From Cyanobacteria bacterium UBA11372 (GTDB lineage Bacteria; Cyanobacteriota; Cyanobacteriia; Cyanobacteriales; Aerosakkonemataceae), in the NCBI GenBank assembly GCA_003486675.1, contig DNGG01000536.1, forward strand, positions 7,555-26,915: a stretch of DNA of 19,361 bases. Reading direction: 5' to 3'. The notes beneath the pieces were generated by a model, which was given only the letters and a program-made list of their open reading frames with translations, did no database searches and had not been told where the DNA came from. Every line of letters begins with the position of its first letter. Positions within the stretch are counted from its first letter, which is position 1. The translations under genes and the position numbers were made by a program. Positions 14,232 through 19,361 of this stretch are shown here, in pieces.

Positions 14232-15170
14232 TTAACCGTCAGCATTAATCTGAGCGATCAATTCTTTTAACACCTCATCTGCCCGATCGTGACTAATTTG
14301 ACAAGTTCCGGCATTCGCATGACCGCCGCCGCCATACTTGAGCATCAATTCACCAATATTGGTTTTGGAGGTGCGATTGAAAATTGACTTACCCACCGCA
14401 AAAACTGTATTTTGCTGTTGCAAACCCCACATTTGGTGAATCGAAATATTGCAATTGGGGAAGAGAGCATAAATCATAAATCGATTGCCTGCATAGATAG
14501 TCTCTTCCATTCTTAAATCGATTACCACCAGGTTCTTATAAACCTTGGAACACCTTTGAATTTGTTCGTTAAATTTTTCTTCCTGCTCGAAGTAAACATC
14601 TATTCTTTCTTTAACATCAGGCAAATTCAAGATGTCTTCGATTGTATGTTCTTTGCAGTAGTCAATCAGATGCATCATCAAGCTATAGTTAGAGATGCGG
14701 AAATCCTTAAAGCGTCCCAAACCCGTGCGGGCATCCATTAAGAAATTCAACAGCACCCATCCTTCTGGATGCAGCACTTCTTCCATTGTGAATTGAGCAG
14801 AATCTCCCTTATCTACAGCATCCATCATTTCCGGAGAAATTCTGGAAAACTTATTTTGCCCACCCAAGTAGTTGTAGACAACTCTAGCGGCTGAAGGGGA
14901 ATCAGGATCGATAATATGATTGGCCTTAATTGTTTCATGGCGAATCGTTTCACTGAAGTGGTGGTCAAAAGCTAGACCGACGCCTTCTACATAGGGTAAG
15001 TTAGTGGTGATGTCTCGGCTGGTAACCGATATTTTGCCATCCTGCATATCTTTGGGATGGACGAATTTGATGTCATCAATAACGTTAAGCTCTTTCAGTA
15101 AAATCGCGCAGGCGAGTCCATCAAAATCGCTACGTGTTACGAGACGGTACTTTTTACCTTGTTCCAGCAT
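14232..15170 (-). CDS. DHH family phosphoesterase (exopolyphosphatase-like)
   Basis: 312 aa. The DHH motif I is RSDFDG (13-18), the name-giving Asp-His-His is at 69-71 (AFDHHFSE), and the DHHA1 domain ends with GGGGHANAG near the C-terminus. DHH proteins hydrolyse phosphodiester or phosphoanhydride bonds with Mn2+; family members include RecJ, NrnA (nanoRNase) and exopolyphosphatases. This version has the short form with a distinctive middle region, and its substrate cannot be told. It lies convergent to the sensor kinase and divergent from the methyltransferase, with 63 bp between its start and the other gene's. The ATG at 15170 has GGAG five nt upstream (CGGAGATTATATG), so it is preferred to ATG 15197. 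Confidence 0.85.
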   Translation of the reverse strand: MLEQGKKYRLVTRSDFDGLACAILLKELNVIDDIKFVHPKDMQDGKISVTSRDITTNLPYVEGVGLAFDHHFSETIRHETIKANHIIDPDSPSAARVVYNYLGGQNKFSRISPEMMDAVDKGDSAQFTMEEVLHPEGWVLLNFLMDARTGLGRFKDFRISNYSLMMHLIDYCKEHTIEDILNLPDVKERIDVYFEQEEKFNEQIQRCSKVYKNLVVIDLRMEETIYAGNRFMIYALFPNCNISIHQMWGLQQQNTVFAVGKSIFNRTSKTNIGELMLKYGGGGHANAGTCQISHDRADEVLKELIAQINADG

Positions 15171-15233
15171 ATAATCTCCGAAAACCAATCGGTGCATAGG
15201 ATATAAACCTTCCCTAGTAGTTTACCCAAGTGT

Positions 15234-15953
15234 GTGGCTAGAATTCCCAATCCGTACTTTCGCTTTAAACAATTCACGATTTTTCAGGATCGGTGCGCCA
15301 TGAAGGTGGGTACTGATGGTGTTCTACTGGGGGCGTGGACGGAGATCGCCTCCTCACAACACATTCTCGATATCGGCACGGGGACGGGTTTGATGGCGCT
15401 GATGTTGGCGCAGCGATCGCTAGCTAAAATCGACGCCGTGGAGATCGATCGCGATGCTTGCATTCAGGCGCGGGAAAACGTCGAGCGATCGCCTTTCTGT
15501 GACCGTATCAATGTATACCATTCTTCTATCCAAGACTATACTCCCACTTGCTCGGTGCGGTATGACCTGATCGTCTCGAATCCACCTTTTTTTGCCAACG
15601 CCTATAAAGCACCCAATAAGGAGAGAGCGATCGCCCGCCATAGCGATCGCCTCGAGCAAGTCGATCTGTTACAAGCAGCACAACAATTACTATCTCAAAA
15701 CGGTCGGCTAGTTGTTATTTATCCAACTGAAGCATCCCAAACTTTACATCAAAAAGCCGAAGCATTTGGTTTTTTTTGCTACCGTAAACTCTACGTTAAA
15801 CCAACATTAAATAGCCCCATTAAGCGCGTTATAATAGTACTGGCTAAAAATCAATCGGAATATCAAGAAAACACCCTTACCATAGAAGCAGACAGACATA
15901 TCTATACCGCTGAATTTATTGCCTTAATTAAAGACTTTTATCTGAATTATTGA
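15234..15953 (+). CDS. tRNA1(Val) (adenine(37)-N6)-methyltransferase-like protein (TrmN6/YfiC family)
   Basis: 239 aa class I SAM-dependent methyltransferase. The N-terminus FRFKQFTIFQDRCAMKVGTDGVLLGAW is typical of the TrmN6 family. The SAM-binding motif is LDIGTGTG (45-52), an acidic residue (E70) ends strand 2 in VEID, and the catalytic N6-adenine motif NPPF is at 116-119. TrmN6 methylates A37 of tRNA1(Val) in E. coli, but cyanobacterial substrates are not proven. The start is GTG at 15234, which gives the complete family N-terminus; ATG 15300 would cut off KQF...CAMK. The gene is divergent from the DHH gene, and the shared 63-bp promoter region shows no clear motif. HIP1 sites are dense inside it (15414-15660). 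Confidence 0.88.
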   Translation: MARIPNPYFRFKQFTIFQDRCAMKVGTDGVLLGAWTEIASSQHILDIGTGTGLMALMLAQRSLAKIDAVEIDRDACIQARENVERSPFCDRINVYHSSIQDYTPTCSVRYDLIVSNPPFFANAYKAPNKERAIARHSDRLEQVDLLQAAQQLLSQNGRLVVIYPTEASQTLHQKAEAFGFFCYRKLYVKPTLNSPIKRVIIVLAKNQSEYQENTLTIEADRHIYTAEFIALIKDFYLNY

Positions 15954-16383
15954 GATTGAATTCTAGCAAAATAGGGACGCATCCGAAATCTTCTGGCTCT
16001 GAAACCGAGAATAGGCTTTGTCGTGGGTAAATCCTGCATACAACTGCCTTATTGTTAAGAAACGTTTAAGAGATTAATAAGTAGACATTACCGGCTGACT
16101 GCTGTTGCAGCGGATGACAAGCGAGTGCAACAAAGCCAGAAGGCTCTTGGTGTAAAGGTTTAATGCTGTTGATCGCCCCTTCCACGTACCTCTGCTGCAA
16201 ACCACTATCAACGGTATCGGCTTAGAACCGAGGGATATTTCTGAGACATATATGAAGATTTGTTGACTTATTGTAAATTTTTGTGATAATTTAAGCATGG
16301 GCAGGTAAGGTTTCATTCTCTGGAAGCTCTCGGTTTGACCTTTGTGCCAGTTGCAAATCTAGTCAATAAGGTGGATCTGTACT
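15954..16383. other. OCP upstream region
   Basis: 430 bp without a credible gene. A promoter-like pair lies at 16263-16290. Shorter inverted repeats occur (GTTGCA...TGCAAC around 16104-16132, AGCC...GGCT near 16134) but none has a clear meaning. The last 95 bp would be the leader of ocp. Confidence 0.5.
16263..16290 (+). promoter_or_regulatory. Candidate ocp promoter
   Basis: TTGACT (16263-16268) and GATAAT (16285-16290), 16-bp spacing, close to the sigma-70 type consensus. Predicted start near 16297, giving an 87-nt leader before ATG 16384. Confidence 0.5.
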
Positions 16384-17343
16384 ATGCCATTTACTATCGA
16401 CTCAGCTCGCGGTATTTTCCCTAACACTTTATCCGCTGATGCTGTGCCAGCCACAATTGCCAGGTTTAGTCAGTTGAGTGCCGAAGATCAACTCGCATTG
16501 ATTTGGTTTGCATACCTTGAAATGGGTAAATCAATCACAATTGCTGCTCCAGGAGCAGCGAATATGCAGTTTGCCGAAGCAACTATGAATCAAATTCGGC
16601 AAATGTCATTTCGCGAACAGTCCCAGGTGATGTGTGACTTGGCAAACCGCGCTGACACACCGATTGGTCGAACCTATGCTACCTGGTCAGCCAACATCAA
16701 ATTAGGTTTTTGGTATCAGCTGGGACAATGGATGGAGCAGGGAATAGTTGCTCCAATTCCAGAGGGTTATAAACTTTCTGCTAATGCTTCAGCCGTACTG
16801 CAAGCAATCAGAACTCTGGAGTCAGGTCAGCAGATTACGGTATTACGTAATTCTGTGGTTGACATGGGGTTTGATACGAGCAAATTGGGTAGTTATAACC
16901 GAGTTGCCGAACCTGTTGTTGTTCCCAAAGAAATTTCACAGCGGACGAAAGTCACGATTGAAGGCATTGATAATCCAACCGTACTGAGCTACATGGATAA
17001 CCTGAATGCCAACGATTTTGATGCGCTGATCGAGCTATTTACTCTTGATGGTGCCCTGCAACCTCCCTTCCAAAAACCGATTGTGGGCAAAGATGCCGTG
17101 CTGCGGTTTTTCCGGGAAGATTGTCAGAACCTCAAGTTAATGCCAGAACGAGGCGTTGCTGAACCCGCAGAAGATGGTTACACCCAGATCAAAGTCACTG
17201 GTAAAGTGCAAACTCCCTGGTTTGGTGCTGGCGTGGGCATGAATATGGCTTGGCGGTTTTTGCTCAATCCGGAAAACAAAATTTTCTTTGTAGCAATTGA
17301 TTTGCTCGCTTCTCCCAAAGAACTATTAAATCTGGTTCGCTAG
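16384..17343 (+). CDS. Orange carotenoid protein (OCP)
   Basis: 319 aa, nearly identical in layout to Synechocystis OCP (317 aa). It binds a keto-carotenoid and, when blue or green light turns it red, docks on phycobilisomes and quenches excitation. The key residues known from Synechocystis are present: Trp41, Tyr44 and Trp110 around the carotenoid, Arg155 of the interdomain salt bridge, and the C-terminal Tyr and Trp that hydrogen-bond the keto group (Tyr203 and Trp290 here, shifted by two because the linker near 164-172 has two extra residues). The N-terminus MPFTIDSARGIFPN and C-terminus ASPKELLNLVR match the OCP1 pattern. FRP follows 262 bp downstream. A strong terminator after the gene separates the transcripts. 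Confidence 0.97.
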   Translation: MPFTIDSARGIFPNTLSADAVPATIARFSQLSAEDQLALIWFAYLEMGKSITIAAPGAANMQFAEATMNQIRQMSFREQSQVMCDLANRADTPIGRTYATWSANIKLGFWYQLGQWMEQGIVAPIPEGYKLSANASAVLQAIRTLESGQQITVLRNSVVDMGFDTSKLGSYNRVAEPVVVPKEISQRTKVTIEGIDNPTVLSYMDNLNANDFDALIELFTLDGALQPPFQKPIVGKDAVLRFFREDCQNLKLMPERGVAEPAEDGYTQIKVTGKVQTPWFGAGVGMNMAWRFLLNPENKIFFVAIDLLASPKELLNLVR

Positions 17344-17380
17344 ATCGCTAAGCGCGAGTAAACCTTAGATCGTGGTGGAT

Positions 17381-17409
17381 GAGCGCTCTTTTCTAAAGGG
17401 CGCTCTTTT
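17381..17409 (+). terminator. Intrinsic terminator of ocp
   Basis: GAGCGCTCTTT (17381-17391) pairs with AAAGGGCGCTC (17395-17405) with one G-T wobble and a 3-nt loop, followed by TTTT. It lies 38 bp after the ocp stop. Confidence 0.85.
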
Positions 17410-17418
17410 GCTTGGGAG

Positions 17419-17560
17419 TTATATCATCTTCGGTAGCAAAGGTTGTGCAAGTGTTTTTGATTGTGTAGGGGCGGGTTTTACGTGAGATCTTTGAACGCAG
17501 CGCACTGGATAAATAAACCCGCCCCGACGTGCAGCTACCGATGCTACCGGACATGATATT
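17419..17560. repeat. 142-bp MITE-like element, copy 2 (between ocp and frp)
   Basis: It begins TTATATCATC and ends ACATGATATT. It shares the inner GTAGGGGCGGGTT (17465-17477) and ATAAACCC (17513-17520) with copy 1 at 12452-12593 and has the same length. The rest is diverged. Its right end lies 44 bp before the FRP start, so it could supply part of the FRP promoter. Confidence 0.8.
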
Positions 17561-17604
17561 AAGGGTGCAATTCGATAAATTTAGATAATGATAGTTTAGG
17601 TTGG

Positions 17605-17934
17605 ATGATGCAAGTGAGTGAAATTGAGTGGTCTAAGACAGAGCAGAAAGTGGCTAAAGAAGCCTTCGAGAAAGCCTATGAGCGAGAAATCGCGGCTTTG
17701 ATACAGGAAGTTCGCGCGCAAGCAAGTGCGATCGCAGAACTTGATGATATGTGGCGTTTGCACGATTTCTTAAGTGCCAGAAGACACGATATCGATGGCA
17801 AGTACGACTACAGTTATTCAGTTCTCCTCTTTATTTTTGCCAGATTGGTGAAAGAGGGATGGTTGCATCTGGATGAATTGAAGGGACTCCAAACAGATAA
17901 GCTTTCTAAGGTAGCTGCCCTCTCGCGCATGTGA
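17605..17934 (+). CDS. Fluorescence recovery protein (FRP)
   Basis: 109 aa. FRP binds the C-terminal domain of activated OCP, speeds its return to the orange form and its release from phycobilisomes. The sequence matches Synechocystis FRP: the conserved block DDMWRLHDFLSARRHDIDGK (47-66) holds Trp50, His53, Asp54 and Arg60, residues linked to OCP binding and activity. With ATG 17605 the numbering matches the Synechocystis protein; ATG 17608 is equally possible. The protein is mainly helical, forms dimers in known homologs, and has no signal peptide. It lies codirectionally after ocp, separated by a terminator and a MITE-like element, so it probably has its own promoter. GATAAT at 17584 could be a -10 box. 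Confidence 0.96.
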   Translation: MMQVSEIEWSKTEQKVAKEAFEKAYEREIAALIQEVRAQASAIAELDDMWRLHDFLSARRHDIDGKYDYSYSVLLFIFARLVKEGWLHLDELKGLQTDKLSKVAALSRM

Positions 17935-17937
17935 GTA

Positions 17938-18002
17938 GTAAGGGCACGGCATCAGTAAGATTTGTCCCATCGGGCAAAGTTTTTGTGATGCCGTGTCCCT
18001 AC
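17938..18002. terminator. Inverted repeat downstream of frp, possible terminator
   Basis: GTAAGGGCACGGCATCA (17938-17954) and TGATGCCGTGTCCCTAC (17986-18002) are inverted repeats with two mismatches. Inside, TTTGTCC...GGGCAAA followed by GTTTTT (17961-17984) is a small terminator-like hairpin. Repeats reading GGGCACGGCAT...ATGCCGTG are widespread in cyanobacteria, so this may be a mobile-type repeat used as a terminator. Confidence 0.65.
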
Positions 18003-18180
18003 AATGTTGTGTTCCACCCAGGCAAATAAACCGGGTTTATCTGAAACATCTTAGACTTGGAACTAGACCAAGTCATACTGATTCAACTCACTAGATTATT
18101 TGACCTGCTTAAGCCTTATTTCTGCGGGCATAATTAAAACTATACTTTTATTCTAGTATATGGTACTACCATCATTAATA

Positions 18181-18200
18181 AAAAAGGCGATTCACCTACC
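18181..18200. repeat. Small repeat AGGCGRTTCRCCTACCA, copy 1
   Basis: AAAAAGGCGATTCACCTACC at 18181-18200, just downstream of the first XRE gene on the minus strand. Related sequences occur at 18561-18577 (GAGAAGGCTGTACCACAG) and 18881-18904 (GAGAAGGCGGTTCGCCTACC plus ACAG). Confidence 0.6.
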
Positions 18201-18212
18201 AAATTTTGTGGA

Positions 18213-18443
18213 TTAATCATCAATATTTACCCCCAAATCTACTCCTAAGACACCTTCAATTTTCCTTAATGTTTCTAAGGGCAAAAACTTGGTTTCTTCC
18301 TTTTCAATTTTGTACCAGTTGGCGGGAGTCATATCAATTTCGCCGCAAATCTGAATTAGAGAGCGCGAATCCGCCTCTCTTGCTCGCTTGATTCTGGCTC
18401 CCAATCCTGGGAACTCCCGTTCCACAACCTTTCTGACCTTCAT
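18213..18443 (-). CDS. XRE-family helix-turn-helix regulator (76 aa)
   Basis: 76 aa, one HTH domain: LGARIKRAREADSRSLIQIC begins helix 1-2, GEIDMTPANWYKIEKEE is the turn and recognition helix, and FLPLETLRKIEGVLGVDLGV closes the five-helix fold. No second domain. It is probably a DNA-binding regulator, or the antitoxin type of small XRE protein, but no toxin gene lies next to it. ATG 18443 is preferred; an in-frame TTG at 18470 would add nine residues with no family support. The neighbour at 18580 is a second XRE gene on the same strand, 136 bp upstream of this start. Confidence 0.78.
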   Translation of the reverse strand: MKVRKVVEREFPGLGARIKRAREADSRSLIQICGEIDMTPANWYKIEKEETKFLPLETLRKIEGVLGVDLGVNIDD

Positions 18444-18520
18444 TTTAGACAGTCGCTTGCTCAACCTCAATTCTCAATTATCGGTTGATTTATGCTCTTT
18501 ACTATAAACTCTAACCTGAG

Positions 18521-18545
18521 ACTTGACAACTAAAAATTGGTAGTT
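18521..18545. promoter_or_regulatory. Candidate operator before the first XRE gene
   Basis: ACTTGACAACTAAAAATT (18521-18538) is 16 of 18 bases identical to ACTTGACGACTACAAATT at 18843-18860 in the other XRE promoter region. AACTA...TAGTT (18528-18545) is an inverted repeat. Both places precede XRE genes. Confidence 0.5.
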
Positions 18546-18579
18546 TACGGAACAGTGTAAGAGAAGGCTGTACCACAGC

Positions 18580-18804
18580 TCAGTCGGAATCCTTTTCCGG
18601 TTCAAACAACTTAGCTAGATCTTCCAAAGAGCAATTCGTAATTTGGCAAAGCTTCACAGTTTGCATCAATGTTAGGCGTGGAACATGAACGCCACGCTCC
18701 CAATTAGAGACGGTTTGATCGGTTACACCTACTGTTTCCGCTATCTGCCTTTGGGTGAGTCCTAGTGATTCTCTAAGGCTCATAAATTTCTTACCTGCAC
18801 TCAT
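18580..18804 (-). CDS. XRE-family helix-turn-helix regulator (74 aa)
   Basis: 74 aa, a single HTH_3 domain: LRESLGLTQRQIAETVGVTDQTVSNWERGVHVP is the classic helix 2, turn and recognition helix, followed by LTLMQTVKLCQITNCSLEDLAKLF. The C-terminus is short and acidic (EPEKDSD). It resembles Cro/CI-type regulators without an effector domain. ATG 18804. Two 12-bp operator-like palindromes lie 32-63 bp upstream of its start (18836-18867) and suggest autoregulation. It is divergent from a 51-aa ORF at 18949, so one set of operators could serve both. Confidence 0.88.
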   Translation of the reverse strand: MSAGKKFMSLRESLGLTQRQIAETVGVTDQTVSNWERGVHVPRLTLMQTVKLCQITNCSLEDLAKLFEPEKDSD

Positions 18805-18835
18805 TTGTACAATATTCTGCTACAAGGTATTAATA

Positions 18836-18867
18836 CAAGTTAACTTGACGACTACAAATTAACTTGA
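18836..18867. promoter_or_regulatory. Paired operator-like palindromes upstream of the XRE gene
   Basis: CAAGTTAACTTG (18836-18847) is a perfect 12-bp palindrome. CAAATTAACTTG (18856-18867) is the same with one change. Their centres are exactly 20 bp apart, about two helical turns, the geometry for two dimers bound side by side on one DNA face. Confidence 0.7.
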
Positions 18868-18880
18868 TTTAATAGTAATA

Positions 18881-18918
18881 GAGAAGGCGGTTCGCCTACC
18901 ACAGTCCACCGCCTTCTC
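18881..18918. repeat. Hairpin repeat GAGAAGGCGG...CCGCCTTCTC
   Basis: Perfect 10-bp arms at 18881-18890 and 18909-18918. The loop contains GTTCGCCTACCACAG. Related to the sequences at 18181 and 18561. It lies between the XRE gene and the 51-aa ORF and ends 30 bp before that ORF's start. Confidence 0.75.
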
Positions 18919-18948
18919 AGTCAAACCCTGTAAATAAGGATTTTCTCA

Positions 18949-19104
18949 ATGGTATCGCAAGCTTTGGATCAAAGCATCGCGCAGCTACTATCGCGCATCA
19001 GCAATTACCATGATGGTGATTTTGATGCTGCCCGGATGAGTTTGCAACAACAAGAAGTTGAGCGCATTGCCACGTTGCTAATTGCACTCTCTAATTCAAC
19101 TTGA
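18949..19104 (+). CDS. Small hypothetical protein, 51 aa
   Basis: The ORF starts with ATG at 18949 and has AAGGA at 18936-18940, eight bases upstream, a good Shine-Dalgarno sequence. The protein is 51 aa: MVSQALDQSIAQLLSRISNY, then HDGDFDAARMSLQQQEVERI and ATLLIALSNST. It is likely two amphipathic helices, cytosolic, with no Cys. I do not recognise a family. It is divergent from the XRE gene with the operator palindromes in between. It could be the start of a longer gene broken by the HIP1-rich DNA that follows, or a genuine small protein. Confidence 0.55.
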   Translation: MVSQALDQSIAQLLSRISNYHDGDFDAARMSLQQQEVERIATLLIALSNST

Positions 19105-19156
19105 CACAAGCGCACCGACATCAATCGACAAAAGCGATCGCTTCTCTCCGAAAAAA

Positions 19157-19195
19157 GCGATATGCCAAGGGCTAGCTGCGCGATATGCCAAGGGC
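19157..19195 (+). repeat. Direct repeat GCGATATGCCAAGGGC x2
   Basis: A perfect 16-bp repeat at 19157-19172 and 19180-19195, 23 bp apart, amid several HIP1 octamers. The stretch 19105-19361 otherwise holds no gene that I can support. Confidence 0.85.
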
Positions 19196-19361
19196 ACGCT
19201 ACGCGAACGCATTCTACTATTTCCAGATTGCTTGATAGCGCGATCGCTATTGTTTGAGAATAAGACAAAAAGGCGATCGCTCCTGACTTAAATAGAGGCT
19301 CGCGCATTGCTTTTACTCAATCATTATTGAAAACATCATCCAAGTTACGATAACCGCTAAT

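Noticed and set aside
16074..16316. 80-codon minus-strand frame in the OCP upstream region
   Set aside because: Overlaps the likely ocp promoter and shows no family features or start signal.
19005..19307. Long frames through the HIP1-rich right end
   Set aside because: GCGATCGC-rich repeat DNA opens frames by composition; no start signal or protein likeness.
19317..19361. Possible C-terminal end of a minus-strand gene (ISGYRNLDDVFNND then stop)
   Set aside because: Only 14 codons are visible at the edge, too short to call; the next bases outside the window would decide it.
1..19361. tRNA, rRNA, CRISPR array, transposase or prophage
   Set aside because: I looked for tRNA-like cloverleaf boxes, regularly spaced repeats with unique spacers, and DDE/HUH motifs; the only regular repeats are the short tandem and MITE-like families, and they lack spacers or enzymes.

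Overview
The window looks like chromosomal DNA of a filamentous, non-heterocystous cyanobacterium (Oscillatoriales-like; the order is an inference). The evidence is the many HIP1 octamers (GCGATCGC), an orange carotenoid protein (OCP) gene with its fluorescence recovery protein (FRP) gene, a cyanobacterial-type type II IPP isomerase, a WD40 Ser/Thr kinase, and intergenic DNA full of short cyanobacterial repeats (heptamer arrays, AGAAACCSGGTTTCT palindromes, MITE-like elements).

Left part (1-7500), almost all on the minus strand. A tight trio pyrR > tyrosine phosphatase > fni (fni runs off the left edge) lies downstream of dnaN. Between dnaN and a gene for a secreted protein is a probable replication origin: six perfect TTTTCCACA boxes in about 150 bp at 3530-3682. 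dnaA follows at 5884-7263, so the order is dnaN - oriC - secreted protein - dnaA. The spacers around these genes hold three related repeat elements: a palindrome on a 51-bp period, bounded by AGGACTTACGC-type inverted ends.

Middle part (7500-14170), plus strand. First comes a membrane-anchored Ser/Thr kinase with an N-terminal four-Cys motif and a seven-bladed WD40 domain. Next is a pair of U32-family proteins: the first has the Cys motif, the second lacks it, and both carry repeat-derived coding sequence. A 38-aa single-pass membrane protein that I cannot name follows, then a GAF histidine kinase whose start codon sits just behind a perfect AT-rich hairpin. Terminator hairpins separate the kinase from a convergent DHH phosphoesterase, which is divergent from a TrmN6-like tRNA methyltransferase.

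Right part (15950-19361). OCP (16384-17343) and FRP (17605-17934) form the photoprotection pair: OCP quenches phycobilisomes under strong light and FRP resets it. A 142-bp MITE-like element lies between them, and a second copy of the same length lies about 5 kb to the left. Beyond FRP are two small XRE-family regulators on the minus strand and a divergent 51-aa ORF. The intergenic region holds two 12-bp operator-like palindromes exactly 20 bp apart. The last 250 bp are HIP1-rich and hold no gene I can support.

I see no phage, CRISPR array, transposase, rRNA or tRNA. The core genes are ordinary. The novelty lies mainly in the origin architecture, the repeat families that have entered spacers and coding ends, and the small regulator locus on the right.
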